This document shows positions 1 through 7,505 of a stretch of DNA of 12,600 bases, in pieces (the stretch's first letter is position 1; each line of letters opens with the position of its first letter). Position numbers and translations under genes: made by a program. The stretch spans positions 1 through 12,600 of the forward strand of contig JASHTZ010000661.1 in NCBI GenBank assembly GCA_030040295.1, in the 5' to 3' direction. The DNA comes from Terriglobia bacterium. Its GTDB lineage: Bacteria > Acidobacteriota > Terriglobia > UBA7540. The notes below the pieces were generated by a model. It had not been told where the DNA came from, did not search any database, and worked only from the letters and a program-made list of their open reading frames with translations.

Positions 1-1
1 T

Positions 2-2803
2 GACGTGGAGGCTGCCATCAACGCCGCGCGGGGTTACCTGCCGACTAACCTTCCCAGCAACCCGACCTACCGGAAAGTGAATCCTGCGGATTCGCCGATT
101 CTCATCATCGCTCTAACCTCCGACATACTCACCAAGAGCCAGATGTACGACTATGCCTCGACGATCATGGCGCAAAGACTCTCGCAAGTGAGCGGCGTGG
201 GGCAGGTGTTTGTGGGCGGCGGGGCGCTGCCGGGGGTGCGCGTGGAGGTGAATCCCACGCTTCTCAACAAATACGGCATTGGGCTGGAACAAGTCCGCAA
301 CGTGCTGACCAACGCCAATGCCAATACGCCCAAAGGATCCTTTTCAGACGGTCAGCAAACCTGGCAGGTGGGAGCCAATGACCAACTCTTCAATGCGGTG
401 GATTATCAGCCGCTCATTGTTACCTACCGGAATGGTTCACCGGTCCGGCTCTCGGATATCGCCGACGTGGTGCCGGGGCCGCAGACCGTCATGGCCTCGG
501 GCTATACCAACGGTAAGCCCTCTGTCATGCTCGTCATTTTCCGCCAGCCAGGCGCCAATATCATTGACACCGTGGACCGCATTCGGGCCATGCTGCCGCA
601 ACTCAAAGCCGACGTCCCCCCCACCATTGATACCACTTTCGCCATGGACCAGACGCAAAGCATACGCGCCTCGGTGCGGGATGTGGAGGTGACGCTGTTC
701 ATTTCGGTGCTCTTGGTCATCCTGGTGGTTTTCGTCTTTTTGCGGAATGCCCGAAGCACTTTCATTCCCAGCATCGCCGTTCCGGTGTCCCTGGTTGGGA
801 CCTTCGGCGTGATGTACATGCTGGGTTATAGCATCGACAATCTCTCCTTGATGGCCCTGTGCATCTCCACGGGATTCGTGGTGGATGATGCGATCGTGGT
901 GATCGAGAACATCACCCGGTATTTAGAAAAGGGGATGACGCCCTTTGAGGCGGCGCTTCAGGGCGCGAGGGAAATCGGCTTTACCGTCCTCAGCATCAGC
1001 ATTTCGCTGGTGGCAGTCTTCATCCCTATTCTCCTGATGGGGGGAATCGTGGGTCGCTTATTCCGGGAATTCGGCGTAACCCTCTCTGCGGCCATCCTGG
1101 TTTCCCTCGTTGTGTCACTAACGGCTACGCCCTCCATGTGCGCCCATTTGCTTCGTCAGCACGAGGAGCACGGGAAGCTCTATCAGGTCTCCGAGCGTAC
1201 CTTTGATTGGGTGGTGCAGCTTTATGGCCGAACCCTCGCCGTCGTCCTGCGTTACCCCGCCACCACGCTCGTCGTGTTGATGGGCACCATCGCACTGAAT
1301 GTCTATCTTTACATTTATGTTCCCAAGGGTTTTTTCCCCCAGCAGGATAACGGACGATTAAGCGGGTCCATCATTGCCGATCAGGACACTTCCTACCAGG
1401 CGACGGACGGAATTTTGCAGCGGATGATCGACATCGTTAAGGATGACCCTGCGGTGGACGCGGTGAGCGGATTCACAGGCGGAGGCGGGCCGGGAGGGGG
1501 GGCCATTAACCAGGCGCGACTGTTCGTTTCGCTGAAGCCCATCGGCGTTCGGAAAATCAGCGGGGACCTGGTCATTGCCCGTTTGCGGCCGAAATTGGCC
1601 CAGGTGCCGGGCGCGACGCTCTACATGCAGTCTTCGCAGGACATCCGTGTGGGTGGGCGCAGCAGCGCGGCCCAATACCAGTTCACTATGCGCGGCGATA
1701 ACCTCAAGGACCTGGATGTTTACGGCCCGCGCATGTTGCAGGAATTAAGGACGATCCCGCAGATTGTGGATGTGAACACCGACCAGCAGAACAGCGGCCT
1801 GCAAAGCTATGTGCAGGTTGACCGTGCCACCGCCTCGCGTTTCGGAATCTCCTCGCAACTCCTGGATAATATTCTCGACGACGCTTTTGGGGAGCGCGAA
1901 GTCTCCACCATGTACACATCGCTCAACCAGTATTACGTGGTGATGGTGGTGGGGCATCAGTTCTGGCAAAATCCCCTCTTCCTGAATCAGATTTACGCTT
2001 ATGATCCGAACGGGCAGGAAGTTCCCCTAAGCGCCTTCGCGCATATTGATACCATCACCGCGCCGCTGGCGGTGAATCACCAGGGACTTTCACCCTCGGT
2101 CACGATTTCCTTCAATCTGCAGCCGGGAGTGGCGCTGGGCGACGCTGCGGACACCATTCTGGCCAAGGCCACCCAGATCGGCTTGCCTTCCACTATTCAT
2201 ACCGGTTTCGCGGGCAACGCCCAGGCCTATGAGGATTCGCTTTCGAGCGAGCCTTTGCTAATTGCCGCTGCGCTCCTCTCGGTCTACCTGGTACTTGGCA
2301 TCCTTTACGAGAGCTACGTTCATCCCGTGACCATTCTCTCCACCCTGCCCTCGGCAGGAGTGGGCGCGCTGCTGGCTCTGTTGGTCACCCGCACTGAGCT
2401 TACAGTGATTGCCATCATCGGAATCATTCTGCTGATTGGGATTGTGAAAAAGAACGCCATTTTGATGATTGACTTTGCGCTCGCGGCCGAGAGGGGTGAG
2501 GGCAAATCGCCCCGCGACGCGATTTATGAGGCGTGCCAGCTGCGCTTCCGCCCCATTCTGATGACCACGATGGCGGCCGCGCTGGGGGCAGTGCCGCTGG
2601 CAATTGGCACTGGCATGGGATCGGAATTTCGCCGCCCTCTTGGTTACGCCATCATCGGAGGGCTGGCGGTGAGCCAGTTGCTTACCCTATATACTACTCC
2701 CGTGGTTTATCTCTATTTCGACCGAATTCAAAATTGGTGGTATCGCGTTCGGGGGGTGGATCCCGAAACTGCCCGACGACTTGCCACCGGCACAGAAGAA
2801 TAA
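2..2803 (+). CDS. RND multidrug efflux permease, MdtB/MdtC-like (5' partial)
   Basis: Inner-membrane proton/drug antiporter of the RND (HAE1) superfamily, the pump of a tripartite efflux complex. The frame is open to the left edge, so the true start is outside; 933 codons are visible of about 1,030 usual, meaning roughly 100 N-terminal residues are missing. Counting from the GTG codon at position 5: a pore-domain segment, then a membrane block from about residue 228, the proton-relay pair D294-D295 in GFVVDDAIVVIENI (TM4), a second periplasmic half with a Gly-rich loop near 493-501, and the TM10 lysines K815-K816 in GIVKKNAILMIDFA. The relay residues are therefore present. The motifs DIRVGGRSS, NVDTDQQ-like VNTDQQNSG, NHQGLSPS and LGILYESYVHPVTILSTLPSAG resemble E. 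coli MdtB/MdtC more than AcrB. The outer-membrane partner follows after 5 nt; the adaptor is probably upstream. Only one permease is visible, so homotrimer versus MdtBC-like heterotrimer is open. Confidence 0.95.
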   Translation, partial: DVEAAINAARGYLPTNLPSNPTYRKVNPADSPILIIALTSDILTKSQMYDYASTIMAQRLSQVSGVGQVFVGGGALPGVRVEVNPTLLNKYGIGLEQVRNVLTNANANTPKGSFSDGQQTWQVGANDQLFNAVDYQPLIVTYRNGSPVRLSDIADVVPGPQTVMASGYTNGKPSVMLVIFRQPGANIIDTVDRIRAMLPQLKADVPPTIDTTFAMDQTQSIRASVRDVEVTLFISVLLVILVVFVFLRNARSTFIPSIAVPVSLVGTFGVMYMLGYSIDNLSLMALCISTGFVVDDAIVVIENITRYLEKGMTPFEAALQGAREIGFTVLSISISLVAVFIPILLMGGIVGRLFREFGVTLSAAILVSLVVSLTATPSMCAHLLRQHEEHGKLYQVSERTFDWVVQLYGRTLAVVLRYPATTLVVLMGTIALNVYLYIYVPKGFFPQQDNGRLSGSIIADQDTSYQATDGILQRMIDIVKDDPAVDAVSGFTGGGGPGGGAINQARLFVSLKPIGVRKISGDLVIARLRPKLAQVPGATLYMQSSQDIRVGGRSSAAQYQFTMRGDNLKDLDVYGPRMLQELRTIPQIVDVNTDQQNSGLQSYVQVDRATASRFGISSQLLDNILDDAFGEREVSTMYTSLNQYYVVMVVGHQFWQNPLFLNQIYAYDPNGQEVPLSAFAHIDTITAPLAVNHQGLSPSVTISFNLQPGVALGDAADTILAKATQIGLPSTIHTGFAGNAQAYEDSLSSEPLLIAAALLSVYLVLGILYESYVHPVTILSTLPSAGVGALLALLVTRTELTVIAIIGIILLIGIVKKNAILMIDFALAAERGEGKSPRDAIYEACQLRFRPILMTTMAAALGAVPLAIGTGMGSEFRRPLGYAIIGGLAVSQLLTLYTTPVVYLYFDRIQNWWYRVRGVDPETARRLATGTEE

Positions 2804-2808
2804 AAACT

Positions 2809-4293
2809 ATGCTCAAATTTTCTTTCTGCTTATTTCTTTCCGCTTCATGCCTGTGTGTTTCATCCTGCATGGTGGGGCCGAAATACAGCCGTCCGTCGGC
2901 TCCCACCCCGCCGACTTACAAGGAGATGCCGTCCGATAACTCACCGCAGGCTTCCGAGTGGAAGACCGCTCAGCCCAGCGACGCCATAGCTCGCGGCAAG
3001 TGGTGGGAAGTCTATAACGATCCTGAGCTCAATAACCTGGAAGAGCAGGTGAGCATTTCCAACCAGAATATCAAGATGATGGAAGCGCAATTCCGCGAGG
3101 CGAAATATGCCGTTCGCATCGCCCACTCGGCTCTTTACCCCACCATCGGTGTCGCGCCCACGATTGTCAACTCGCGAACTTCCAGCAATCTTTCCAAAAG
3201 CAACCAGGCGAATTTCGGCCAGATTTCCACTCTTTACGACTTGCCGCTCAGTGTATCTTGGGAGGCCGATACCTGGGGAAGCATTCGGCGCAGCGTCATG
3301 TCGAGCGCGGAAAACGCCCAGGTCAGCGACGCCCAGTTGGAAAATGCCCGGCTCTCATATCAGGGCGAGATCGCCGACGATTATTTTGAATTGCGCGGGA
3401 CGGACGGCGAGAAAGATTTGCTTGATACCACGGTGAAATCCTATGAGGTGTACCTCAAGCTTACGCAAGACCGGTTTAAGAGCGGGGTAGCGTCGGGCTC
3501 GGACGTTGCCCAGGCGGAGACACAGCTTGAAACTACCCGCGCCCAGGTGATTGATTACGACGTTGCGCGCAGACAATACGAGCATGCCATCGCCGTGCTC
3601 GCAGGCAAGGCTCCCGCTGAGGTTTCCATTTCCTACTCTCCCATTAAAATCACGCCACCGCCTCTTCCAGTGGGCGTGCCTTCCCAATTGCTCGAGCGCC
3701 GCCCCGACATCGCCACCGCGGAGCGTCAAATGGCCGCGGCCAATGAGCAGATTGGCATCGCCAAGGCCGCGTATTATCCCCTCATCGGTCTCACGACCAG
3801 CAACGCGCCTGTAGGTTTGGAAAGCACGTCATTCCTGCACTGGCTTAGCTGGCCCAGCCGCTTCTGGTCAGTGGGTCCGGGGGCGTCCGAAACCATCTAC
3901 GACGCCGGCAAGCGCCGCGCCACGCTCAACCAATCCATCGCGGCCTATGATGCGACCGTGGCCAATTACCGCCAAACCGTTCTTTCGGCATTTCAGCAAA
4001 TTGAGGATAACCTGGCCGCGTTGCGCGTTCTGGAAGACGAAGCGAAGGCGGAAGACGTGGCCGTGCAGGCGGCACAGAACGCCCTGGATATTTCCACCTA
4101 CCAGTACAAAGCCGGAACTGTAAACTACCTCACCGTCATCACCGAGCAGGCTATTCTGCTTTCGGACCAGGTGCAGGCCGTGAGCATTCTGACCCGCCGC
4201 ATGAGCGCCAGCGTTCTACTGATCGAAGCGTTGGGGGGAGGGTGGGATGTTTCCAAGCTCCCCACCATAAAAGAGGTTTCGAACGGTAAATAG
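2809..4293 (+). CDS. Outer-membrane efflux lipoprotein, TolC/NodT family
   Basis: Outer-membrane channel of a tripartite efflux pump, 494 aa, close to the usual length of NodT-type factors. I chose the ATG at 2809, 5 nt after the RND stop, because it opens directly onto a lipoprotein signal peptide: a hydrophobic run and a VSSC lipobox with the acylated cysteine at residue 20, then MVGPKY, as is normal for this family. The frame extends upstream to 2533, but that part lies inside the RND gene in another frame and is not real. Two OEP repeats are evident: KWWEVYNDPELNNLEEQ at 64-80, WEADTWGSIRR at 151-161, and the second-repeat signature LLERRPD at 294-300 followed by AAANEQIGIAKAAYYP. Long Ala/Gln/Glu-rich stretches fit the periplasmic alpha-barrel. 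A purine-rich AGAAGAA overlapping the end of the RND gene can serve as ribosome-binding site. The gene is co-transcribed with the permease; no clear terminator follows. Confidence 0.95.
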   Translation: MLKFSFCLFLSASCLCVSSCMVGPKYSRPSAPTPPTYKEMPSDNSPQASEWKTAQPSDAIARGKWWEVYNDPELNNLEEQVSISNQNIKMMEAQFREAKYAVRIAHSALYPTIGVAPTIVNSRTSSNLSKSNQANFGQISTLYDLPLSVSWEADTWGSIRRSVMSSAENAQVSDAQLENARLSYQGEIADDYFELRGTDGEKDLLDTTVKSYEVYLKLTQDRFKSGVASGSDVAQAETQLETTRAQVIDYDVARRQYEHAIAVLAGKAPAEVSISYSPIKITPPPLPVGVPSQLLERRPDIATAERQMAAANEQIGIAKAAYYPLIGLTTSNAPVGLESTSFLHWLSWPSRFWSVGPGASETIYDAGKRRATLNQSIAAYDATVANYRQTVLSAFQQIEDNLAALRVLEDEAKAEDVAVQAAQNALDISTYQYKAGTVNYLTVITEQAILLSDQVQAVSILTRRMSASVLLIEALGGGWDVSKLPTIKEVSNGK

Positions 4294-4294
4294 T

Positions 4295-4320
4295 TAAGGA
4301 GGACTTCCGTGCCTTCGTAA
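4295..4320 (+). promoter_or_regulatory. Orphan Shine-Dalgarno with 3-codon GTG reading frame
   Basis: One base after the TAG of the outer-membrane factor gene comes TAAGGAGG (4295-4302), a full 8-base match to the consensus anti-Shine-Dalgarno complement. Six bases later is GTG (4309-4311), but the frame reads only GTG-CCT-TCG before TAA (4318-4320). The spacing is ideal for initiation, yet no plus-strand gene follows; the next gene runs the opposite way and ends at 4328. It could be the remains of a lost third operon gene, or chance. Confidence 0.5.
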
Positions 4321-4327
4321 CAGGTTT

Positions 4328-5167
4328 CTATCTTGCTAGGTTGGGATAAAGGCGTGAGGCGATTGCTGCCAGCACGACGGAAGATACCAGCAACATGGCA
4401 AAGTCAAAGCCCATGCCGAAGATGGTGCTGCCGCCGCGCACCATCAGCGCGCGCATGGCGTCAACTTCGTATGTCAGGGGATTCAGCCGCGCCAACACGC
4501 GCAGCCAGCCGGGCATGATGGAGATGGGATAAATGGCGTTGCTTGCAAAAAACAGCGGCATGGTAAGCAACTGGCCGATTCCCATGAAGCGCTCGCGCGT
4601 CCTCACGATGCAGGCGATGATGAGCGAAAGTGTGGAAAACGCTGCGGCGCCCAGCAGAATGGCCAGCGCGACGCCCGCCAGGTCACCCGGCCCCCATTTG
4701 ATTCCCACTCCCAGAATCCACGCCAGCAGATAAACCGCAAATCCCTGTGTAAGGCCGCGCACGCCGCCCGAAAGCGCTTTGCCCAGCACCAGCGACACGC
4801 GCGGTGCCGGGCTGGCCAGCAGCTTGTGTACGATTCCCAGGTCACGCTCCCAAATCACTGCAATGCCGTAGAATATTCCGATAAAAAGGACGCTTTGGGC
4901 CAGCACGCCCGGAGCCAGGAAGTCCAGATAGCGCAGCGAGCCGCCGGTGGGGATGGCACGTACGCGCGAAAACACTTCGCCGAACACGGCGAGCCAAAGC
5001 ATGGGCTGGAGCGCGCGCGTCACCAGTTCCGTGGGATCATGACGGAGCTTGCGCATTTCCATTTCCGTCAGCGCCAAGCATTGCCGCACAAATGCCGCAC
5101 CCTGATTTTGCGGCCCTGCTGCTCTATCCGCGGCGCGCGATGGCGCGTCGAGCTCTCGAGATTTCAC
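4328..5167 (-). CDS. ABC-2 type transporter permease (DrrB-like)
   Basis: Membrane subunit of a two-component ABC exporter, 279 aa, the usual size for DrrB/NodJ-type permeases. About six membrane segments are visible (roughly residues 50-65, 82-105, 132-155, 163-187, 198-215 and 253-271) after a charged cytoplasmic N-terminus. The family signature is clear: FLAPGVLAQSVLFIGIFYG, ERDLGIVHKLLASPAPR, and RERFMGIGQLLTMPLFFASN continuing to PLTYEVDAMRALMV. The GTG start at 5167 is chosen because GGAGG lies 8 nt upstream; the open frame runs back to 5287, but that part is ATPase sequence in another frame. The gene overlaps the ATPase end by 44 bp, which suggests translational coupling. The substrate cannot be read from sequence; relatives export drugs, lipids or polysaccharide precursors. 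It converges on the efflux operon with a 34-bp gap and no obvious terminator. Confidence 0.92.
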   Translation of the reverse strand: MKSRELDAPSRAADRAAGPQNQGAAFVRQCLALTEMEMRKLRHDPTELVTRALQPMLWLAVFGEVFSRVRAIPTGGSLRYLDFLAPGVLAQSVLFIGIFYGIAVIWERDLGIVHKLLASPAPRVSLVLGKALSGGVRGLTQGFAVYLLAWILGVGIKWGPGDLAGVALAILLGAAAFSTLSLIIACIVRTRERFMGIGQLLTMPLFFASNAIYPISIMPGWLRVLARLNPLTYEVDAMRALMVRGGSTIFGMGFDFAMLLVSSVVLAAIASRLYPNLAR

Positions 5168-5921
5168 GGAAATCCCCTCCGTTATCCAGTTGATGCCCCG
5201 TGAAGTGCGCGAAAACTTCATCCAGCGTGGCTTCCGGCTTGGCCATCGATGCCCGCAATTCATCCGGCTGCCCGAGCGCTGCCACACGCCCCAGGTTCAT
5301 TATGGCCACACGGTCGCACAAATGGTCGGCCTCTTCCATGAAGTGCGTGGTCAAAAACACGGTCATGCGGAACTCACCGGCCAGAGAATTGATGTGTTGC
5401 CACACCAACTGACGCGCCAGTGGATCGAGCCCCACGGTGGGCTCATCCAGAAAAAGCACCTTGGGCAGGTGCAGCATCGCCAGGGCGATTTCCAGCCGCC
5501 GCATCATCCCGCCTGAGTATCCCCTGACCATGCGATTTGCCGCGTCCTGGAGGCCGACGAATTCCAGCGAGGAGGAAATTCGCGCCTGCCGCTCCGATCG
5601 CGGCACGCCATAGAGCTTGGCGAAGATCAGCAGATTCTCGTACCCAGTCAATGTGCCATCGACGCTGACCAGTTGTGGTACGTAACCGATGGATTGGCGC
5701 ACGCGGCTCGGCTGACGTTGGATGTCAAACCCTGCCACCACGGCGCGGCCGCCGCTTGGCGGAAGCAGAGTGGTGAGCATTTTGATGACCGTGGTTTTCC
5801 CTGCGCCATTTGGTCCCAGCAGGCCAAAGATTTCTCCCTGTGAGACGGAAAGATCAACGCCGTCCACTGCCGTCAGATCTCCGTAGCGCCGCGTAAGCGC
5901 GTGCGTTTCAAGGATGTTCAT
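5124..5921 (-). CDS. ABC transporter ATP-binding protein (DrrA-like)
   Basis: Cytoplasmic ATPase that should power the ABC-2 permease encoded immediately downstream; 265 aa, a single nucleotide-binding domain. All catalytic elements are present: Walker A GPNGAGKTT (36-44), Q-loop Q83 in GYVPQ, ABC signature YSGGM (135-139), Walker B VLFLDE (155-160) followed by PTVGLDP, and the switch histidine H193 in TTHFMEEADH. The C-terminal ATLDEVFAHFTG is typical of the DrrA/CcmA-like export subgroup. The start is the ATG at 5921, since the protein begins MNILETHALTRRYG as relatives do; the nearest Shine-Dalgarno-like AGGAG is about 18 nt upstream, which is long, so initiation may be weak or coupled. 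The sialidase-like gene ends 54 nt upstream on the same strand, so a three-gene transcript is likely. The C-terminus overlaps the permease start by 44 bp. Confidence 0.95.
   Translation of the reverse strand: MNILETHALTRRYGDLTAVDGVDLSVSQGEIFGLLGPNGAGKTTVIKMLTTLLPPSGGRAVVAGFDIQRQPSRVRQSIGYVPQLVSVDGTLTGYENLLIFAKLYGVPRSERQARISSSLEFVGLQDAANRMVRGYSGGMMRRLEIALAMLHLPKVLFLDEPTVGLDPLARQLVWQHINSLAGEFRMTVFLTTHFMEEADHLCDRVAIMNLGRVAALGQPDELRASMAKPEATLDEVFAHFTGHQLDNGGDFREISRARRAIARRG
5168..5180 (-). promoter_or_regulatory. Strong ribosome-binding site fixing the ABC permease start
   Basis: Read on the minus strand, GGAGGGGATTTCC runs straight into the GTG at 5167, with GGAGG (5176-5180) 8 nt from the start codon. 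It lies inside the 3' end of the ATPase gene. It decides the permease start over the longer open frame, whose extra 40 residues show no permease character. Confidence 0.75.
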
Positions 5922-5975
5922 GAAGGGTCGATTCCGAATCTCCTGTGGCTCGGTTTTTCTTGCAGGTTGGTCCGC

Positions 5976-7244
5976 CTAACCTCCATTATTCCATTGCTCG
6001 ATTTCACCCGCCAGGCCATCAGGAGCGTTCCTTGGGGTGAGCGCGCGAAAATTCTCGAACCGGTGGAAGGTTATAAAATTGGCATTGTGAAAGGAATTGG
6101 CGCCGCCCAACCCGTCGTCGTAAGCCGTGCGCGAGAGGGCGATCAGATCATTCCCGTCAAACCGGAAGTCCACATATTGAAATGCATGAAATTTCACCTC
6201 GGGATGATGCAAAACGACTGCGCGGATTGTCCAATGATAAAGATCGGGAGAACTGATCAGCGCCAGCGTGTTGCGGATCCGATCGGGCTTCGGGCCAATG
6301 TGGCGTTTGGGCACCCAATTCGTCAGGCTGAGGTAAAGCCGCGTCGCCGGGTCGTAACGGACAATGAATTTCTTCGCGCCGCCGGGAAAGTTGACGAAGT
6401 CCTTCAAGGGATCGAACCCCAACACAGTCCCTTCCGGACAGGTGATTGCCACCAGCGCCTTCTCCTGCGGGTCGTCATCGCTTACCCGGTACATCGTTAC
6501 GGGCAATCCCGCCGGGCCCGTGGCGATCGTCCCTTCCACCAAGCCGTGAAATCCGCCATGCAGAAATGACGGGTTCGACACGATGGGAGTGGAATACGTC
6601 CAGCTCGGATCCTTCAGCAGATCCGCCTTGAGCGGTGCCGACATGACGAAAAATCGAAATGAGGTTCCCCATCCGCGCGGCCCCAAGATGTCGAAGACTG
6701 ATGCGAACCAGAGGCGGCCTTTGCAAATTGTGATGTTCCCGGCGTTGGTCTCCACCGGAACGCCCGGACGCAGCAGGCCATCTTCAGGTCCTGAGGGATT
6801 CGTCCACGTTTGCCCCCAGTCCGATGAGCGGCGGATAAAAATCCGGCTGTCGTCGCCCGAATGCGTTGTTCCGATCAAATAAAGGGCCTTGCCATGGATA
6901 AACAGCGTTGACCAGAAGGCAGGCTGGACGTTGTTCAGGCGCTTCCACGTCTTCCCACGGTCGGCGGAAATAAAAACGCGAGTGGTTCCGCTGGTGTGCT
7001 CGCTCGAACCTGGTCCGAACTCGTCGCAGGTGGCGAGATATTTTCCGTCAGGAAGAATGACCATGCTGGGTGATGAAAGATAGATGCGCGTGCTGGCGGG
7101 AGAGTGTGAAACTACTATTCCGGGGACTTGGGAGAAATCCTCCTGCGGTGGAGGGAAGTGAAATGCTCGAGCCGACTTCTCGCCAGATGCCCAGCCTCCG
7201 GCCATCGCGCTGGCTTGCAGAAATCTCCGGCGAGTCCATTTCAT
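5976..7244 (-). CDS. Tat-exported sialidase-like / BNR-repeat (Asp-box) protein
   Basis: Predicted exported beta-propeller protein of 422 aa, similar in architecture to exo-sialidases and related BNR-repeat glycosidases. The ATG at 7244 is preferred to the upstream one at 7277 because AAGGGAGA ends 4 nt before it and it puts the twin-arginine motif TRRRFLQ at residues 4-10; a plausible cleavage site is SARA after residue 27. Two clear Asp-boxes (S-x-D-x-G-x-T-W) lie at 93-100 (SADRGKTW) and 140-147 (SSDWGQTW), and a degenerate one is near 331-339. The segment SSPSMVILPDGKYLATCDEFG is typical of the environmental sialidase-family proteins, and FHNANFITFHRF near the C-terminus also fits. Whether it cleaves sialic acid is not shown; the catalytic Arg triad and Tyr/Glu pair cannot be assigned by eye. 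It is the first gene of a probable minus-strand unit with the ABC exporter 54 nt downstream. Confidence 0.85.
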   Translation of the reverse strand: MKWTRRRFLQASAMAGGWASGEKSARAFHFPPPQEDFSQVPGIVVSHSPASTRIYLSSPSMVILPDGKYLATCDEFGPGSSEHTSGTTRVFISADRGKTWKRLNNVQPAFWSTLFIHGKALYLIGTTHSGDDSRIFIRRSSDWGQTWTNPSGPEDGLLRPGVPVETNAGNITICKGRLWFASVFDILGPRGWGTSFRFFVMSAPLKADLLKDPSWTYSTPIVSNPSFLHGGFHGLVEGTIATGPAGLPVTMYRVSDDDPQEKALVAITCPEGTVLGFDPLKDFVNFPGGAKKFIVRYDPATRLYLSLTNWVPKRHIGPKPDRIRNTLALISSPDLYHWTIRAVVLHHPEVKFHAFQYVDFRFDGNDLIALSRTAYDDGLGGANSFHNANFITFHRFENFRALTPRNAPDGLAGEIEQWNNGG

Positions 7245-7260
7245 GCTCTCTCCCTTGCGC

Positions 7261-7278
7261 AATGCTACCTTTAGCATT
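7261..7278 (-). promoter_or_regulatory. 18-bp perfect palindrome (AATGCTA-N4-TAGCATT), candidate operator
   Basis: AATGCTA (7261-7267) and TAGCATT (7272-7278) are exact inverted repeats separated by CCTT. The right end lies 16 nt upstream of the sialidase-like start codon. On the minus strand a TATAAT-like TAGAAT overlaps the arm at 7276-7281, so the palindrome may cover the -10 region, as repressor sites often do; no convincing -35 is visible. A short 5'-UTR hairpin is the alternative. Confidence 0.4.
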
Positions 7279-7332
7279 CTACAACTCTTCGCGCATCTTC
7301 GTGGCCAACCTCAATGAGCGATTCCGTCTCTG

Positions 7333-7396
7333 TTGTAGCGGCGGTCTGCGCCCAGGAACGTGCTCATCGAGCGGCGGTGAAGCGCAATGAGCGCTT
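7333..7396 (+). repeat. Degenerate copy (half-element) of a GC-rich intergenic palindromic repeat
   Basis: TTGTAGCGGCGGTCTGCG (7333-7350) matches 16 of 18 bases with the left end of the element at 10297-10314. The matching right half is degraded, though GCGGCGG recurs at 7371-7377 and a 6-bp hairpin AAGCGC-AATGA-GCGCTT closes the region (7380-7396). It lies in the 261-bp divergent gap (7245-7505) between the sialidase-like and glycosyltransferase genes, where no gene was seen. Confidence 0.5.
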
Positions 7397-7440
7397 TCCA
7401 GGCATCATGCGAGTGGCCAATCGCCTCTCGACCATGTTAA

Positions 7441-7458
7441 TTTACGGCTGACCGTTAA
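7441..7458 (+). promoter_or_regulatory. Imperfect palindrome upstream of the glycosyltransferase gene
   Basis: TTTACGG (7441-7447) and CCGTTAA (7452-7458) pair at 6 of 7 positions around CTGA. The site ends 47 nt before the GTG at 7506 and could be an operator or part of the promoter region. No convincing -35/-10 pair was seen. Support is only the symmetry and position. Confidence 0.25.
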
Positions 7459-7505
7459 CCGAGCGTGTCACATAAAGGTCTTAGCGTAAGATCAGGTCTC
7501 AACAA

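Noticed and set aside
2533..2808. N-terminal extension of the outer-membrane factor frame
   Set aside because: It lies wholly inside the RND gene in another frame, shows no family sequence, and would bury the lipoprotein signal peptide that begins at 2809.
4294..4327. Intrinsic terminator between the convergent efflux and ABC operons
   Set aside because: Only weak short pairings (AAGG with CCTT) and no T-run; not enough to call.
5168..5287. 40-residue N-terminal extension of the ABC permease frame
   Set aside because: It overlaps the ATPase coding sequence, has no permease character, and a strong ribosome-binding site supports the GTG at 5167.
5901..6569. 222-codon open frame antisense to the sialidase-like gene
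   Set aside because: It has no recognisable domain, and long antisense frames are expected in GC-rich genes; the opposite strand has clear Tat and Asp-box motifs.
7245..7277. Earlier ATG for the sialidase-like protein
   Set aside because: It would put 11 residues before the Tat signal and cross both the ribosome-binding site and the palindrome; the ATG at 7244 has the better Shine-Dalgarno.
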